From positions 15,054,728 through 15,118,727 of the forward strand of contig JBBCBC010000016.1 in NCBI GenBank assembly GCA_037126765.1: a stretch of 64,000 nt of DNA, written 5' to 3'. This stretch comes from Stenogyne calaminthoides (taxonomy: Eukaryota; Streptophyta; Magnoliopsida; Lamiales; Lamiaceae). The notes under the pieces are model-generated. The model worked only from the letters and a program-made list of their open reading frames with translations. It made no database searches and had not been told where the DNA came from. Positions within the stretch are counted from its first letter, which is position 1; each line of letters begins with the position of its first letter. A program made the position numbers and the translations under genes. Positions 22,951 through 33,787 of the stretch are shown piece by piece.

Positions 22951-23339
22951 AATTTTATTCACCTTTTCTTGATGTCAAATTTTTATAAAGAAACTTTTCT
23001 ATTTACTACATACATTGTGCAATTTAAATGCATTTTTATTAAAAAAAAGACAAGTTTCTTCATTGAAATATGCGAGTTGTTTCTATTGAAAAATTGTGTT
23101 TCTTCCAAAAAATAAATAAAAAAATAGACGTGTCTTAATAAAAACAACTTAAACTTTTTAAAAATGCTTCTAAATTATAAGATGGACCTAGTGTAAAAAA
23201 AATACTACTTATATATATATATATATATATATATAATGTTTCTAGGTTTTTTCAAAGTTAACCATTTGATTATTATTTGCATAATTAGAAAGGGCGGACG
23301 CGAGAATGTAGTTCAAGCAGGGGCAAAATAGAACTGATA
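22951..23339. other. Spacer, no gene seen
   Basis: It is AT-rich and contains a (TA)n tract at about 23207-23236. The words GGGCGGACGCGAGAATG near 23293 resemble the GACGGATCC end of the 15756 element and may be another eroded end. Confidence 0.5.
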
Positions 23340-23757
23340 AAAAAATCTATAAAATAATTTATAATTAATTAATGCTTGGAATTACAATTGACCACAAGGG
23401 TTTATTAAATTATCATTCATTCATCACCATGTCTATAGAATTGACTATAAAATTTTCTAACATGGATACAAAAATTTTCAACAAAATAATTTTATCCTTA
23501 AAAAGTGAGCATTGCCTACAAATTTTTAACATTTTTGTAGATAAACATATTGTCTATGAATTGCCTACGGTTAAAAGGCAAACAAATTGCTACACATTTT
23601 TGTAGGCGATTATATTTTATAATTTGAAGTAATTTGGAATTGCCTACAAACAAATATAACTGTAATTTATATTTTTGGAGGCAGATTATTTGTAGATAAT
23701 TTATATATATAACTTGAAAATTTTTTAGGTTTGTAGAAAAATTCCTATTTTTTATAG
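23340..23757. mobile_element. Orphan CACTA-like end with TTGCCTAC repeats
   Basis: Words such as AATTGCCTACGG, TTGCCTACAAA and TTTTTGTAGGCGA recur, and the stretch ends CTATTTTTTATAGTG, the complement of CACTATAAAAAATAG. This is the pattern of a CACTA subterminal array and terminus. No matching left end with a TSD was found. The 77-codon frame at 23372-23605 lies inside the array and is not a gene. Confidence 0.45.
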
Positions 23758-23876
23758 TGTTAAAAATATTTATAAAATATTAAAATTTTTGAAAAATACA
23801 TACAAAGTTTCGCAATGAAATTTGAGATGGTGTAATTGTCCTACCTTGTTTGTGTACTGTACGCCAATGATAATTT

Positions 23877-24956
23877 TGTAGGGGAAAATTAGTTTCGAAC
23901 CAATTAATTAAATTAATTGGAATTTAATTAGTAATTAATAAAAGTGTTGGACACTCGTATTTCGTCAATTAAATGAGGGCTTAAAGTTTAATTTTTGGAA
24001 AATTAAACAATATATGGTCAATTTACTCTTGGAGTAGATGATCGTAGTGTATTTATAATCTCAAAATCGAATTTGACGAGTGAGAAATTAAATCACGAAG
24101 TTGAGACGTCACAATACACTTTATGAATTAAATTGTTGTTGTGAAATGTGAAAATTAACTGAGAATTAATTATCTCACATTGAATTGATTCAGCCTACAA
24201 ATTTGATTTTGAAGCGTAATGAATGTAGACCCGGGATGTCCAGATTCATTGACGTTTCAAATCAAATTATAACGTAAGACATTACATGACGACATTAAGT
24301 GTCATTAGTGAAAGACGTTTCAAAATGAAAATAATTTAAATGAATGACATTAATTATCATTATGAGCCCAAATTAAAATGTCATTATGTCTCCTACCTGA
24401 TAGTTGTACCTATAAATAGGTTGCATGCATTTGTTCATTTTGATCGAAAATTGAGAAATTGAACTAACAAACGAGAAGTTTTCTAAAGTTCATGCGTTTC
24501 ATTCATACTCATTTGCATATTCATATAGAGTGCAATCCAACTTTCATGTCATTTTCAGTTCGTTGGAACTTTATATGTAGCGGTGCTGCACGTATAAAGA
24601 CGAAGTGGTTTTACCTTTGGGAATATTACATCAAGCCATGAGCACTAGCCGAGACGTATTTATTTTGCAGGTAAAGGATTTGTCCTTGACTTGACTTATT
24701 GTGTTTTTTTCGTGGTAATGCGTGCTTGATTGCATGCAATTTTTTTTTGCGTCTTGAGGGTTCTTTGTTGTCGCACTTGATCAAGGTGGAAAACTATTGT
24801 TCGTGGAAAGCTACTACAAGGGGAAACATGCTACTTTGAAAAAAGTATTAGTTCGTAAATTGAAATGTATTAGTTGTATTTTCAGTTTTCTATTCTTCTC
24901 TTTTATTTATTTTTCGACTCTGTTGTAAGCCATTGTTGGTGCTCAAAATTCTAACA
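23877..24956 (+). mobile_element. Probable solo LTR, 1.08 kb
   Basis: It begins TGTAGGGGAAAATTAG and ends GCTCAAAATTCTAACA, with flanks AATTT (23872-23876) and AATTA (24957-24961) agreeing at 4 of 5 bases. A TATA box, CCTATAAATAGG, lies near 24412. I found no other copy in the window, so the call rests on TG...CA ends, TATA box and near-TSD. Confidence 0.55.
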
Positions 24957-24961
24957 AATTA

Positions 24962-25908
24962 GTAGTATGATGAAACACGTATCTTCGTCGACCGTACTTG
25001 GTGTGATATGTATACATGTATTAAACACACTCATTGATCATGTTATTTAATAATAGTACTTTTATCTAATTATTTATTTTATTAAATGTCATTTGAAAAC
25101 TAATTATTAATCTCGTACTCCAGTAATTGCTTTAGATTTAGAAATTATACTTTGTGGTTGTTATTAATAGGTATTATGTGGATTTTGATGTGGCTTTGTT
25201 ATTTTTTGACTAACAAACAAGATATAATACGTGTCAAATACGGGGTGGACATGTAATTTGAAGTAAATATAGAGATGCTTGGTAATAAATTGTGAATCCT
25301 TTATTTGAACTATGAACGTCTATTTATTCTAGTTGACTAGCATGAGCTGCCATTTTTACAAGATAAGATACATCTGGACGTGACACGTGTCCCTGAGGGA
25401 CTTTGCTTGATGACATTTGTCTTTTCTTAGACCTGAAGTCTTTGACTTGTCATTTAGGTGCTCTGTGTCCGGCATCTTGTCCACTTGCAAGGCTTTTGTG
25501 GATTCCTTCTGTGAATAGGCCACGTTTCCACCTAACGATGTGGAACGTGTTCGCCCCCTACTAGGCCGCAGTGCAGGTGCCCCTCGTGCTTTCGCCACGG
25601 GCGAAGCACGTATATCACCCCATCTGGCATGATCTGTGCTCGCCCGGGCCGACTACGTTATGGTGTGTACCTCGTGTCCACCCCGTGTTCGGTCCGACTG
25701 GGCCACGTATTGGGAAATCTCGTGCTCGCCCAACGCGGCGAGCACATGTGTTGCTCTTGCTGGGCCCTTGGCCAACATCATCATGTATGTCTTAGTCATG
25801 GTGTCATTTTGGCTAGCACAAAGTTAATGATGGGCACCACCTGGCTTGGTCACCTACCTGGCGAGCACCTCAGGTGGACCTTGTATTGACCAATTCGCCT
25901 AGTGTACC
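24962..25908. other. Intergenic; GC-richer repeat-like block from about 25370
   Basis: The first 400 bp are AT-rich with no signal. From about 25370 the sequence is GC-richer, with recurring words such as GCGAGCAC, GTGCTCGCC and CACGTG. It continues after the copia element at 38209-38640. Overlapping open frames here (25356-25598 minus, 25571-25889 plus) have no recognisable domain. It may be an old unclassified LTR or repeat into which the copia inserted. Confidence 0.4.
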
Positions 25909-25913
25909 ACGTG

Positions 25914-27752
25914 TGTTGGGATTATAGGGGAAAATATGCTTTTAATTTGTATAATCAAACCTGAATTTCGGATTTATTTACTGAAATAAATTGTTTATCA
26001 CTGATGCTTTAAATATCATCGAATGTTACATATATTTACTGCATAACTGTTCAATAAACCGTACGTGTTACATTGTAGTTAATTTAGTGATACCAGATCA
26101 CAGAAGATTAAATTAACAGTCCATTGTAACTAAAAATACACCATTCACGACCTAGATGGAAATGAACAATCCATCGTGAAAGGTTGAAGTGTAAGGCTCG
26201 GATTGGCTTGTCTTGACCAAGAGATTACACTAGTGCATGACTGATGCACTGAATAGGACCTACAGGAGGACAAATTCTTCAGAACTTAACAAGGAAGAAT
26301 TAGACCTCAGAGGTTCGTTATTTCTTAATCTTCGTTCCTAAAATAGGATCACGTGTGATTGGTAACTATTGCTTTGACTTATCATGGGTAGAGAATCAAC
26401 TAGATACAATACTTTTTATCTTGGGCAATATTATTGGTCACATGTGATTGCTAAGATTTAATACGGAGAATCGTGTGCAAGTACGCTTGTTCGATTTGCC
26501 CCCTTGGGAGGTTCATAAGCTTTATCATACCAAATCTTGCAAGTAGAACTAGTTTCCGGTATGGATAATAATGTTGAACCGTTCCTTAACCAAGGACAAA
26601 AGATATTAATTAACGGAAAGCTATTTCAGTGGCTTGAATTAATTAATGGGCTAGATAATCTTAAACAAGAGAAATAATAACCGGGAGCCATATTGACTGT
26701 AATATGGGTTATGATGGATAGTGCAATATTAATTATGTAGTGGGATTAATTAATATTTATGGGCTTGAGTAATATTGTGACTCAATATTGATAATTCAAG
26801 ATCCATTGGAAGGTCCAATCTTAATTCTCCTAAAGGCCCCCTAAGTAGCCCAACATAAAGTCCAATAACTGAAAAAGGTGTTTAAAATAAAATAAATATT
26901 GTTGTCTTATTTTTCCTAATTTTTGAAAATTATGGATTAAAAGGGGAGAAAGATTTTCTTTGAATTTTGTTATGGAATGAAGATATGTATTTTTGGAATA
27001 CAAGATTATCTCATTAAATTCAAGAAATCTCTCACTTGGTTATCCATAGAGAAATTTTCGGAATTTTTGATAATTAAGGGAAAGAAAGATTTTCTTGATT
27101 TTCTTGAAAATATATTATGGAAGATATGTATTTCTTGAAATACAAGAATATCTCATAAATTCAAGAAGATCCGAATCTTGGATTCTTGCCCTATAATTTT
27201 CGAAAAATACTCCATAACAAAGAGTAGGTGGGATTTTGTGGAATATTATAATTATGGGAAAAAGAATATAGGAGATATATTCAAGATTTCTTGGAGATCA
27301 AGAAAAGATTTTCCCACATTGTTTTTGCCCCAAAATTTTGACCACCACTACTCTATAAATAGGGGATGATTCTTTCATTCCCAAGTACAATTTCATGTGC
27401 TGGAAAAATTAGTAAATCCACAAAGGTGGTGCAACAAAATTTATTTTCCTTTTGTTAATTGTTCGCAAGCATCCTACCACCGGATAGTCGAGCAAGGATT
27501 AAGGGAATACTTGGGAAGTTCTTTTGGTGTGTCTAATCAACAAAGACCGTTGCCGTCCCAAGAGGTATGTTCACGTAAACTCGTAGAAATTCCGCATGCG
27601 TAGGATTTACGTGAATTGATTATATGCATGATTTGTTGTTGGATTATTATTTGAATTAATATAGGATTAATTCATGCTAGTAATAAGTATAAGAATTAAA
27701 TTTGTATTTAAATATTCATCCCGAATAGATCTGTGCAACTTATTCCCCAACA
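25914..27752 (+). mobile_element. 5' LTR of the family B copia
   Basis: It is 1839 bp, begins TGTTGGGATTATAGG and ends ATTCCCCAACA. The last 632 bp differ from the 3' LTR at only about nine positions by direct reading, with no indels. It is the same family as the solo LTR at 9567-11409. Confidence 0.95.
27354..27362 (+). promoter_or_regulatory. LTR TATA box
   Basis: TATAAATAG stands in the LTR about 400 bp before its end. It is conserved in the 3' LTR (37805-37813) and in the solo LTR (near 11024). It is the expected promoter element for the retrotransposon transcript. Confidence 0.7.
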
Positions 27753-27754
27753 AC

Positions 27755-27772
27755 TGGTATCAGAGCCACGGT
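27755..27772 (+). other. Primer-binding site (initiator Met tRNA)
   Basis: TGGTATCAGAGCC lies two bases after the 5' LTR. This is the standard plant copia primer site complementary to the 3' end of initiator-Met tRNA. Confidence 0.93.
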
Positions 27773-29304
27773 TTCGGGCTCTGAATTTTTAAATTGTAAT
27801 TTAATTGTTTTCATTAAATTTGAAATTGGATAGTAGAATTGCTAGATCTTTTTTGCAGGTATCCAATTGTCATGGAATTTAATGTGTTTATTTATGCATG
27901 CATATAAATTGTGGTTTTTAATTCGATTCGTTCGAATTTGTTTTGCCTCGTGAGAAAATCCACGAGTATATTAGGATTTGTTTGATTTGATCAATGTAAT
28001 AGACTAGTCTAGATCTAGGTTTATTTATTTTTGGTAAATAAATTGTAACCGGATCGGAAACAGAGGCGGAGACGAAGAATTAAAGTATAAAATCCAAAAC
28101 TGGGCGTAGGCGGCGTGCGTCGCGCGAAATGTGCCAAGGGAGGCACGGCTACAGTATCTGTGGGCGTAGGCGAGGGCCGAGGGCGAGCGCGTGGATCGAG
28201 CCACAAGACGGGCCCGGGAGATATAAGCGCACGTTGCGGCGTCTTGTAAGCGGATTGGCGGACAAAGTGCGAGCACACGCTGGGACGACGGGCGCCGCAG
28301 AGTTCCATGGCGCAGGCAAGGCCGAGAGCGCTGCTGCATGGGCGGATCTGGTGATTACGCGTCCGCATCGCCGAAACCTCGGCCGAGGTCGCCGAGGCCG
28401 ACGCGGGCGAAGCCTGCTTAGGTCGCCGAGTGGCGCTGGGCGATGCGCGCTGTGCCAAGGTGCACGGGCGCGGTCGCTCGGTCAAGGGGCCTGCCAGATG
28501 CGGTTGTGCATCCCGGCTGCGAGCTACTTGGCGTGGCGTTTTGAGACGGAGTTCATTTCGAGACGATCGAGTGGGAGAAATTCAAGACGGCGTTTCTTCA
28601 AAATCAAGTCAAGAAAAATCAAACCATGACAATTGGATAATTTGTGCCCAATATGTTTATTTTTCCGCTTTGCTTGATTTATTATTGTGTTATCTTATGC
28701 TTTATTTAATTTGTTTAAATGTGTTTGCATGAGAGTTGCCCAATGAAAAATCTCACCATAAAAATTACAAAGTATGTTTAAATAATTAATTGACAATTTT
28801 ATTCCGGATAATAAAATTGAATTAATTTTGACCTCCATGATTTATTTATTTGTGAATTCTTTTGAAGAAATTTCCCCACGGGACGGTCAAAAGTTAGCTT
28901 TCACATGAATGAATTCCAAATGGATGATTGTGGATTATTACTAGTGGCGACGATGACCCTCCCCACGAGGCTCGTTCAAAGCGAAATAATAATCCTGTAT
29001 TTAACCATGGTTATTACTTAGGTATAAAATTGATATGCATATACTTCCCCGAAGTCCCTGTCAATTTTATATTGGTCAAGTGGGAGCCAACTATTTATCT
29101 GGATATTAAAGGTTTGTAACTGTTCTTGTTTGTAACCTGCTTGAATGTGTTTAAATAATGACCCACCCCACGTGGCTTATTTAAACTGTTTTGAGATGTT
29201 GGCTGATGCATGTTCATATTTTTTTGAGATTTTAATATGATGCATGTGATCGAATCTTGTGATATATTTGTGCTTATGCATATCATTGTTTATTTCAGTT
29301 CATC
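27773..29304 (+). other. Untranslated leader with a GC-rich block (28080-28570)
   Basis: The leader before gag is AT-rich except for a GC-rich, CpG-rich island of about 490 bp. Long overlapping open frames occur there on both strands (28129-28629 plus, 28021-28485 minus), a side effect of low stop-codon density. None has a recognisable domain. The copia at 58279 has a similar GC-rich block at the same relative place (60060-60680). Confidence 0.6.
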
Positions 29305-29894
29305 ATGTAGAAACCTTCTAATCCACTGTTCAATATACTTAACGACAATTTGCTTACTGGTGAAAACTATTTTGATTGGAAATACAAACTAAAACCTGTC
29401 CTAACCGCATCACCTTCCAAATGGGTACTTGATACACCAAAACCCGAAAAATCAACTAAGGATACAGGAATATGGAATGAGATGATTTATGGTGAATGGG
29501 AGCTGGCAAATGGATTGATGAAGGATACAATTCTAGCACATCTGTAAGATGCATTGAAACACCTTCATCAAGAATATGAGTCAGCTGCAGACATCTTACA
29601 TAATCTCGAAGCGATGTTCGCACATCAGACCCATATGGCAATCGAAAGTGTGAAGCAAGAAATTGCTGAATTAAAAATGGAAAAAGGGACAACTGCAGCG
29701 CATCACGTCCTTAGGGTTATGGTGCTATTTGAGGAACTTGAGATCCTCGGCGAAAAATATGATTTCAAGACTAAGATTGATTTCATTCTCCAATCCTTAC
29801 CAAAGAGCTATAATCACCACTATCTTGAGTATCTAATGGAAGATCTAGATTTTACAGTGGATGATCTTGTAAATTCTCTCACTTTGGTTGAAAG
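29305..29894 (+). pseudogene. Copia gag, broken, N-terminal part
   Basis: The reading PSNPLFNILNDNLLTGENYF, then FDWKYKLKPVLTASPSKWVL, is the conserved start of plant copia gag. Later parts (LPKSYNHHYLEYLMEDLDFT, VDDLVNSLTLVES) match the C-terminal half of the domain. The only plausible start, ATG 29305, is followed immediately by TAG, and a second stop is at 29545-29547. The frame is then cut at 29894 by a reverse-oriented insertion. Removing that insertion restores a continuous frame, LTLVES-GRVGHSRSAC, into the rest of gag-pol. Confidence 0.85.
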
Positions 29895-30373
29895 TGTAGG
29901 TCCCGAACGGGTTTTGTGAGGGTGGAAGTCTGGAGGGGAGGGGTGAATAGACTTCCAAAACTTTTCATGCGGATCAGGTGTGAACTGCAGATTACCCGAT
30001 CAGAGTGCTAATGTATCAGTTTAGACTGATGTTCAATCTTACTGAGTGCCTGAGGGCAGATCAGTTTAATATCTGTCAGCTTAACTGAATGGTGCGGAAG
30101 CTTGTTTTTACCCGTGTGAAAAACCAGTTTTATCAATCAGATTCTTAAGTCAATTTTTCAACCAGTTGACTGAAGTGTCAATCTGTTCAGATCAGTTGCT
30201 TGGTGCAGACTGAGCTTAACTGTAGAATATGTATGCAGTTTAAACTCAGTTGAGTGACTTGTGTAAAGCGATAATAAAGCAAGTAAATGCACACAAGACT
30301 TTTTATAGTGGTTCAGACGATACCCGTCCTACATCCACTCTTCCCTTAACACAGGGGAACCTTAACCTACTTT

Positions 30374-30635
30374 AACCTGCGGGACTTATATCCTTTTCAG
30401 GATGGCCGAGATGTTTACCGAGTTCCCACTCTTACAAACTTAACCTGCGGGACTTATATCCTTTTCAGGATGACCGAGATGTTTACCGAGTTCCCACCCA
30501 AGCTTAACCTACGGGACTTATATCCTTTTCAGGATGACCGAGATGTTTATCGAGTTCCCACTCTACAAACGTAAGCAGCGGGACTTATATCCTACAAAGA
30601 GGATAGCCGAGATGTTTAATGAGTTCTCACTCTAC
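30374..30635. repeat. Tandem repeat, about 66 bp x 4, inside the LTR
   Basis: Four successive units contain GCGGGACTTATATCC, GGATG(G/A)CCGAGATG and GAGTTCCCACTC. The last unit is diverged. The related LTR at 3136-4541 has at most one degenerate unit, so the expansion is specific to this copy. Confidence 0.9.
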
Positions 30636-31339
30636 AGACTTAACCTAACTTGCGTTTGGGTAAAGAATGATTGAGGGTTCCAACTGGAAATCTATCCTGG
30701 TGCTTTAGGTAGCCAAAATGCTAGTGGATAGGATTTCTTGCTAAGAACTATGGGATGAACACTCTTAAGAATAATCTTCAGATGTAGTGTTCTTTTGAGT
30801 GGAGATTTGCTGTAGCTTTAGCTTCTTTTGCGATGTCTCCGTGTTTGTTCTTGCGTTTTCACTTGTTGGTCCTTTTGTTTTATCTCTGTTGGTCCTGTTC
30901 TTCAAATTGAAGATCAATCCCATTTTATAAACCTCGAAATCAAAGAGCCGTTGGAGAGCAATTTGAATTTCGGGCTATATTAGGTAGGCTGTAGGATATG
31001 ATTGTGACGTGCTCCGATCATCGAATTGGCCGTAGGCATCATTAGCGCCGTTTTTGTCTGCAGCGTCGTATCCCGTATTGTTAGCTCTTTTTGTGCACGT
31101 GTCGCTTTCTCCTTGGCTTCGCGAGGCGGCACATTAGAAATTTGTCCGTTAGACGATTGATATTCCTTTTGAAGAGGATTCGTCTTGTCTGGTGTATCTT
31201 TTTGGTTGTCACCAGGTGTGAGCTGACTTGATCAAGTAACTGATCAGTCTACCTTGTTGAGTCTTCAGTTGCACATTGTCTTAGCTTCAATATGCAGACT
31301 CTGCTGAAAGTAGGTCTTCAGGTCTTTTGATCTTCAGGT

Positions 31340-31500
31340 GTCTCTGAGCCTCAGTGTATTCAGTCGTACTGAGTCTTCAGGTTTGATGCCGAGTCTTCAG
31401 GTTTATCTGAGTCTTCAGGTTCATCTGAGTCTTCAGTGTTATCTGAGTCTTCAGGTTCATCTGAGTCTTCAGGTTCTTCTGAGTCTTCAGTGTCTTCTTG
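31340..31500. repeat. Tandem repeat, about 18 bp (CTGAGTCTTCAGGTT)
   Basis: About seven to eight copies of a (T)CTGAGTCTTCAG(G/T)(T)T unit follow each other with small changes. TCTTCTGATCTTC-type words continue to the right. The sister LTR shows only a loose relative at about 4320-4370. Confidence 0.85.
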
Positions 31501-31769
31501 TCTTCACCTGATCTTCTGACTTCTTGTCTTCTGATTTGCGCTTAGTCTTCTGATCATCTGACCTTCTGTGGGTCATCTGATACTTCGACCTAACCTATAC
31601 ATATTGAGTTCCCCCTCAATATGTGACCTATCTTTTACATCAGCTATCTATACATTTCAGCTGGTCATCTTATTCTGATTCTAAGTCATCAGTCAGCTAA
31701 CAGGTCTGACTGGTCCTATTACAACCTGTTTTGGGACTTCCATCAAAACTAAATGACATATTTCCAACA

Positions 31770-31790
31770 ATTTCCCCCTTTTTGATGGAA
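31770..31790 (-). other. Polypurine tract of the reverse element
   Basis: Read on the minus strand, this is a CATCAAAAAGGGGGAAAT tract right next to the LTR start TGTTGG. That is the plus-strand primer position of a copia element and fixes its orientation. Confidence 0.85.
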
Positions 31791-31987
31791 CCAAAACACT
31801 TAACCAAACTTGATCAGAAAAACAGATACCATGAATGGAAATTTAGATAATGCAAATAGTACATACCTCAGAAGACAATGAGATGATTGTCTTAGAATCA
31901 GTGGGATGGAAAGTATTATTCAGATAGGTGTGTGCATTGTAGAATATGTGAAAAACATACTTATCATCTGATTCCAAGTTGTCTTCT

Positions 31988-32250
31988 TCAGGTGTACTTG
32001 AACATTTGCAGTTCTTTGGGGATGCCAAACATCCTGTACATCCTTTGCATTAGCTTGCCCAGCTCTTCTTTTCTATGGATTCCTCTTTTTTCTGCTAGTC
32101 CATAGTAGATGTTCTTGAATATAACGGGATCTAGCTTGTTGTCTGGACACAAAGGTGGAAGGAGTAGTTCAAAGGGTGGAGCTTCTGGTATCAGTGACAT
32201 GATCTTGCCTTCTGTCATCACTGTCTGGTAGAAGCATGAGGAATGTTTTG
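31988..32250 (-). pseudogene. Unrecognised minus-strand open frame, 3' internal part of the reverse element
   Basis: A minus-strand frame of about 85 codons within the insert reads MSLIPEAPPFELLLPPLCPD and then LGKLMQRMYRMFGIPKEL. It lies between the (missing) pol and the polypurine tract, where SIRE-type copia elements can carry an extra ORF. I do not recognise the family. It is cut on its N-terminal side by the insertion edge, so no start is available within the element. Confidence 0.4.
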
Positions 32251-32255
32251 GAAAG

Positions 32256-32565
32256 CGGGAGAGTAGGACACTCGAGGTCAGCCTGTTCCAAACCCAAAAG
32301 GAATGAAAAGAAAGGTAATTCTCACACACTAGTTGTTGAAACTTGTTTAGCGGCGTATGCCTCCCATTTATGGGTGGTGGATACGGGATCCACTGATCAT
32401 GTTTGTTTCACTTTACAGGGGTTCAAGCGGACCCGACAACTTAGTGGGAGTGAGATCCTCATCACACTGGGCGATGCTACGAGAGTGGCAGTTGAAGCAG
32501 TGGGAGAAGTGCACATGTCTTTTGAAGACAGAGTTTTAATTTTAAGAGATGTTCTTTACGTTTGA
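32256..32565 (+). pseudogene. Copia gag end and protease
   Basis: The frame begins GRVGHSRSAC, the tail of a zinc-knuckle region whose first cysteines are missing. It continues to HLWVVDTGSTDHVC, which holds the D-T-G aspartic protease motif (codons about 45-47 of this segment). The reading ends ILRDVLYV followed by a stop. The protease motif is intact although the polyprotein is broken upstream and downstream. Confidence 0.85.
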
Positions 32566-33787
32566 ATTTTAGAAAGAATTTAATTTCAGTTTCTAAACTT
32601 TTCCTTGATGGATATTCGGTTAATTTTAATAAAGTTGTTACCATTTCTCTTTTTGATAAATTTATCTGTCATGGAACGTTATCGAATAATCTCTATACAA
32701 TTAACCGTGCACACCACTCACTTAAATGCATCCTTTAACACATCAACTGCTTTTAGAAAAGAAAACGTTCATCGACGCGTGAACGATATACACTTCTATG
32801 GCATCTAAGATTGGGTCATATAAATCCAATGAGGATCCAAAGGTTGGTGAAAAGACGGTTCACCGGAGTTTCTCCAAGTTGAACCAATTCCAACTCGCGA
32901 ATCATGTTTGGAGGGTAAAATGACCAAGAGGGCATTTGGAGCCAAGGGAATAGAGCCAAAGAAGTGTTAGAAATCGATTCACACAGATGTATGTGGTCCA
33001 ATGTCAACCAAAGCAAGAGGAGGTTATGAGTATTTCATCACTTTTATTGATGACTACTCAAGGCATGCGGTTATATTTTCCTTATGAAGCATAAATCGAG
33101 ACCTTTGAGAAATTCAAAGAATTTAAGGCTCAGCGAGAGAATCATAGGAAAAACGTATCAAGTCTCTACGATCCGATCGTGGAGGCGAATACCTCAGCGA
33201 TGAGTTTTTGAACTACTTTATGCGATAAAGGGATTGCATCGACTAATCGCACCGGAACCCTCAACAAAATGGGGTTGCAGAGCGAAGAAACATAACTCTT
33301 TTGGAAATGGTTAGATCTATGATGAGTTATGCGGATCTTCCCAAGTCGTTCTGGGGTCATGCCTTGGAAAAAAACAACAGCCTACATTCTGAACTTGGTG
33401 CCATCCAAATCGGTTCCCAAAACTCCCAAAGAATTGTGGACCGGGCGCAAGCCCAGTGTGAGACACATGAGGATTTGGGGGTGTCCGACCTACGTGTTGG
33501 ACAAGGAAGCCGATAAATTGGATCCTCGATCGGAATTAAGGTTGTTTGTGGGATACCCCGAGGGAACAAAAGGGTGTATGTTCTATGGTCCCGAAGATCA
33601 AAAGGTGGTAATAAGCACCCACTTTAGATTTTTGGAAGAAGACTATATGAACGAAAGAAGACCCAGAAGTGAGATTACCTTAAATGAGCTAAGGGGGCTA
33701 ACCTCAATGCCAACTGTACAAGATGACATACCAAACAACACACTTACACAACCGAAACCTCGTCGTAGTGGGAGGGTTCTGAAATAG
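32566..33787 (+). pseudogene. Copia integrase region, many frameshifts
   Basis: In several frames one reads FTQMYVVQ and a GGYEYFITFIDDYS-like stretch (33021-33060), then AYILNLVPSKSVPKTPKELW and WGCPTYVLDKEADKLDPRS in the open frame 33329-33787. These are the zinc/core and C-terminal parts of a copia integrase. At least six indels or stops separate them. The GKGKT-like core motifs cannot be read continuously, so this copy is inactive. Confidence 0.8.

Larger units (their letters stand above)
29895..31769 (-). mobile_element. LTR of the reverse SIRE-like fragment
   Basis: In plus orientation it runs from TGTAGGTCCCG to ATATTTCCAACA, so on the minus strand it starts TGTTGGAAATATG and ends CGGGACCTACA. 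It aligns with the LTR at 3136-4541. Being 1875 bp long, it is larger mainly because of internal tandem repeats. Confidence 0.85.
29895..32250 (-). mobile_element. Reverse-oriented copia fragment (3' LTR plus 3' internal region) inserted in gag
   Basis: On the minus strand it has an internal segment, a polypurine tract and then an LTR running from 31769 down to 29895. GAAAG stands on both sides (29890-29894 and 32251-32255), and the host reading frame continues across when one copy is kept. There is no second LTR on the right, so this is a one-LTR, 5'-truncated copy. It is the same family as the element at 1-4541. Confidence 0.75.

Noticed and set aside
22672..23757. Complete CACTA element from CACTATAAATAATT to TATAGTG
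   Set aside because: The flanking triplets differ (CAA and TTA), the left side has no TTGCCTAC array, and the hAT-like end lies in between.
25356..25889. Overlapping frames of 74-86 codons
   Set aside because: They sit in a GC-richer repeat-like block, continue to no neighbouring exon, and have no domain.
28021..28629. Long open frames on both strands (166 and 154 codons) as host genes
   Set aside because: They overlap each other in a GC-rich copia leader, have no recognisable domain, and are Arg/Gly/Ala-rich as expected from composition.
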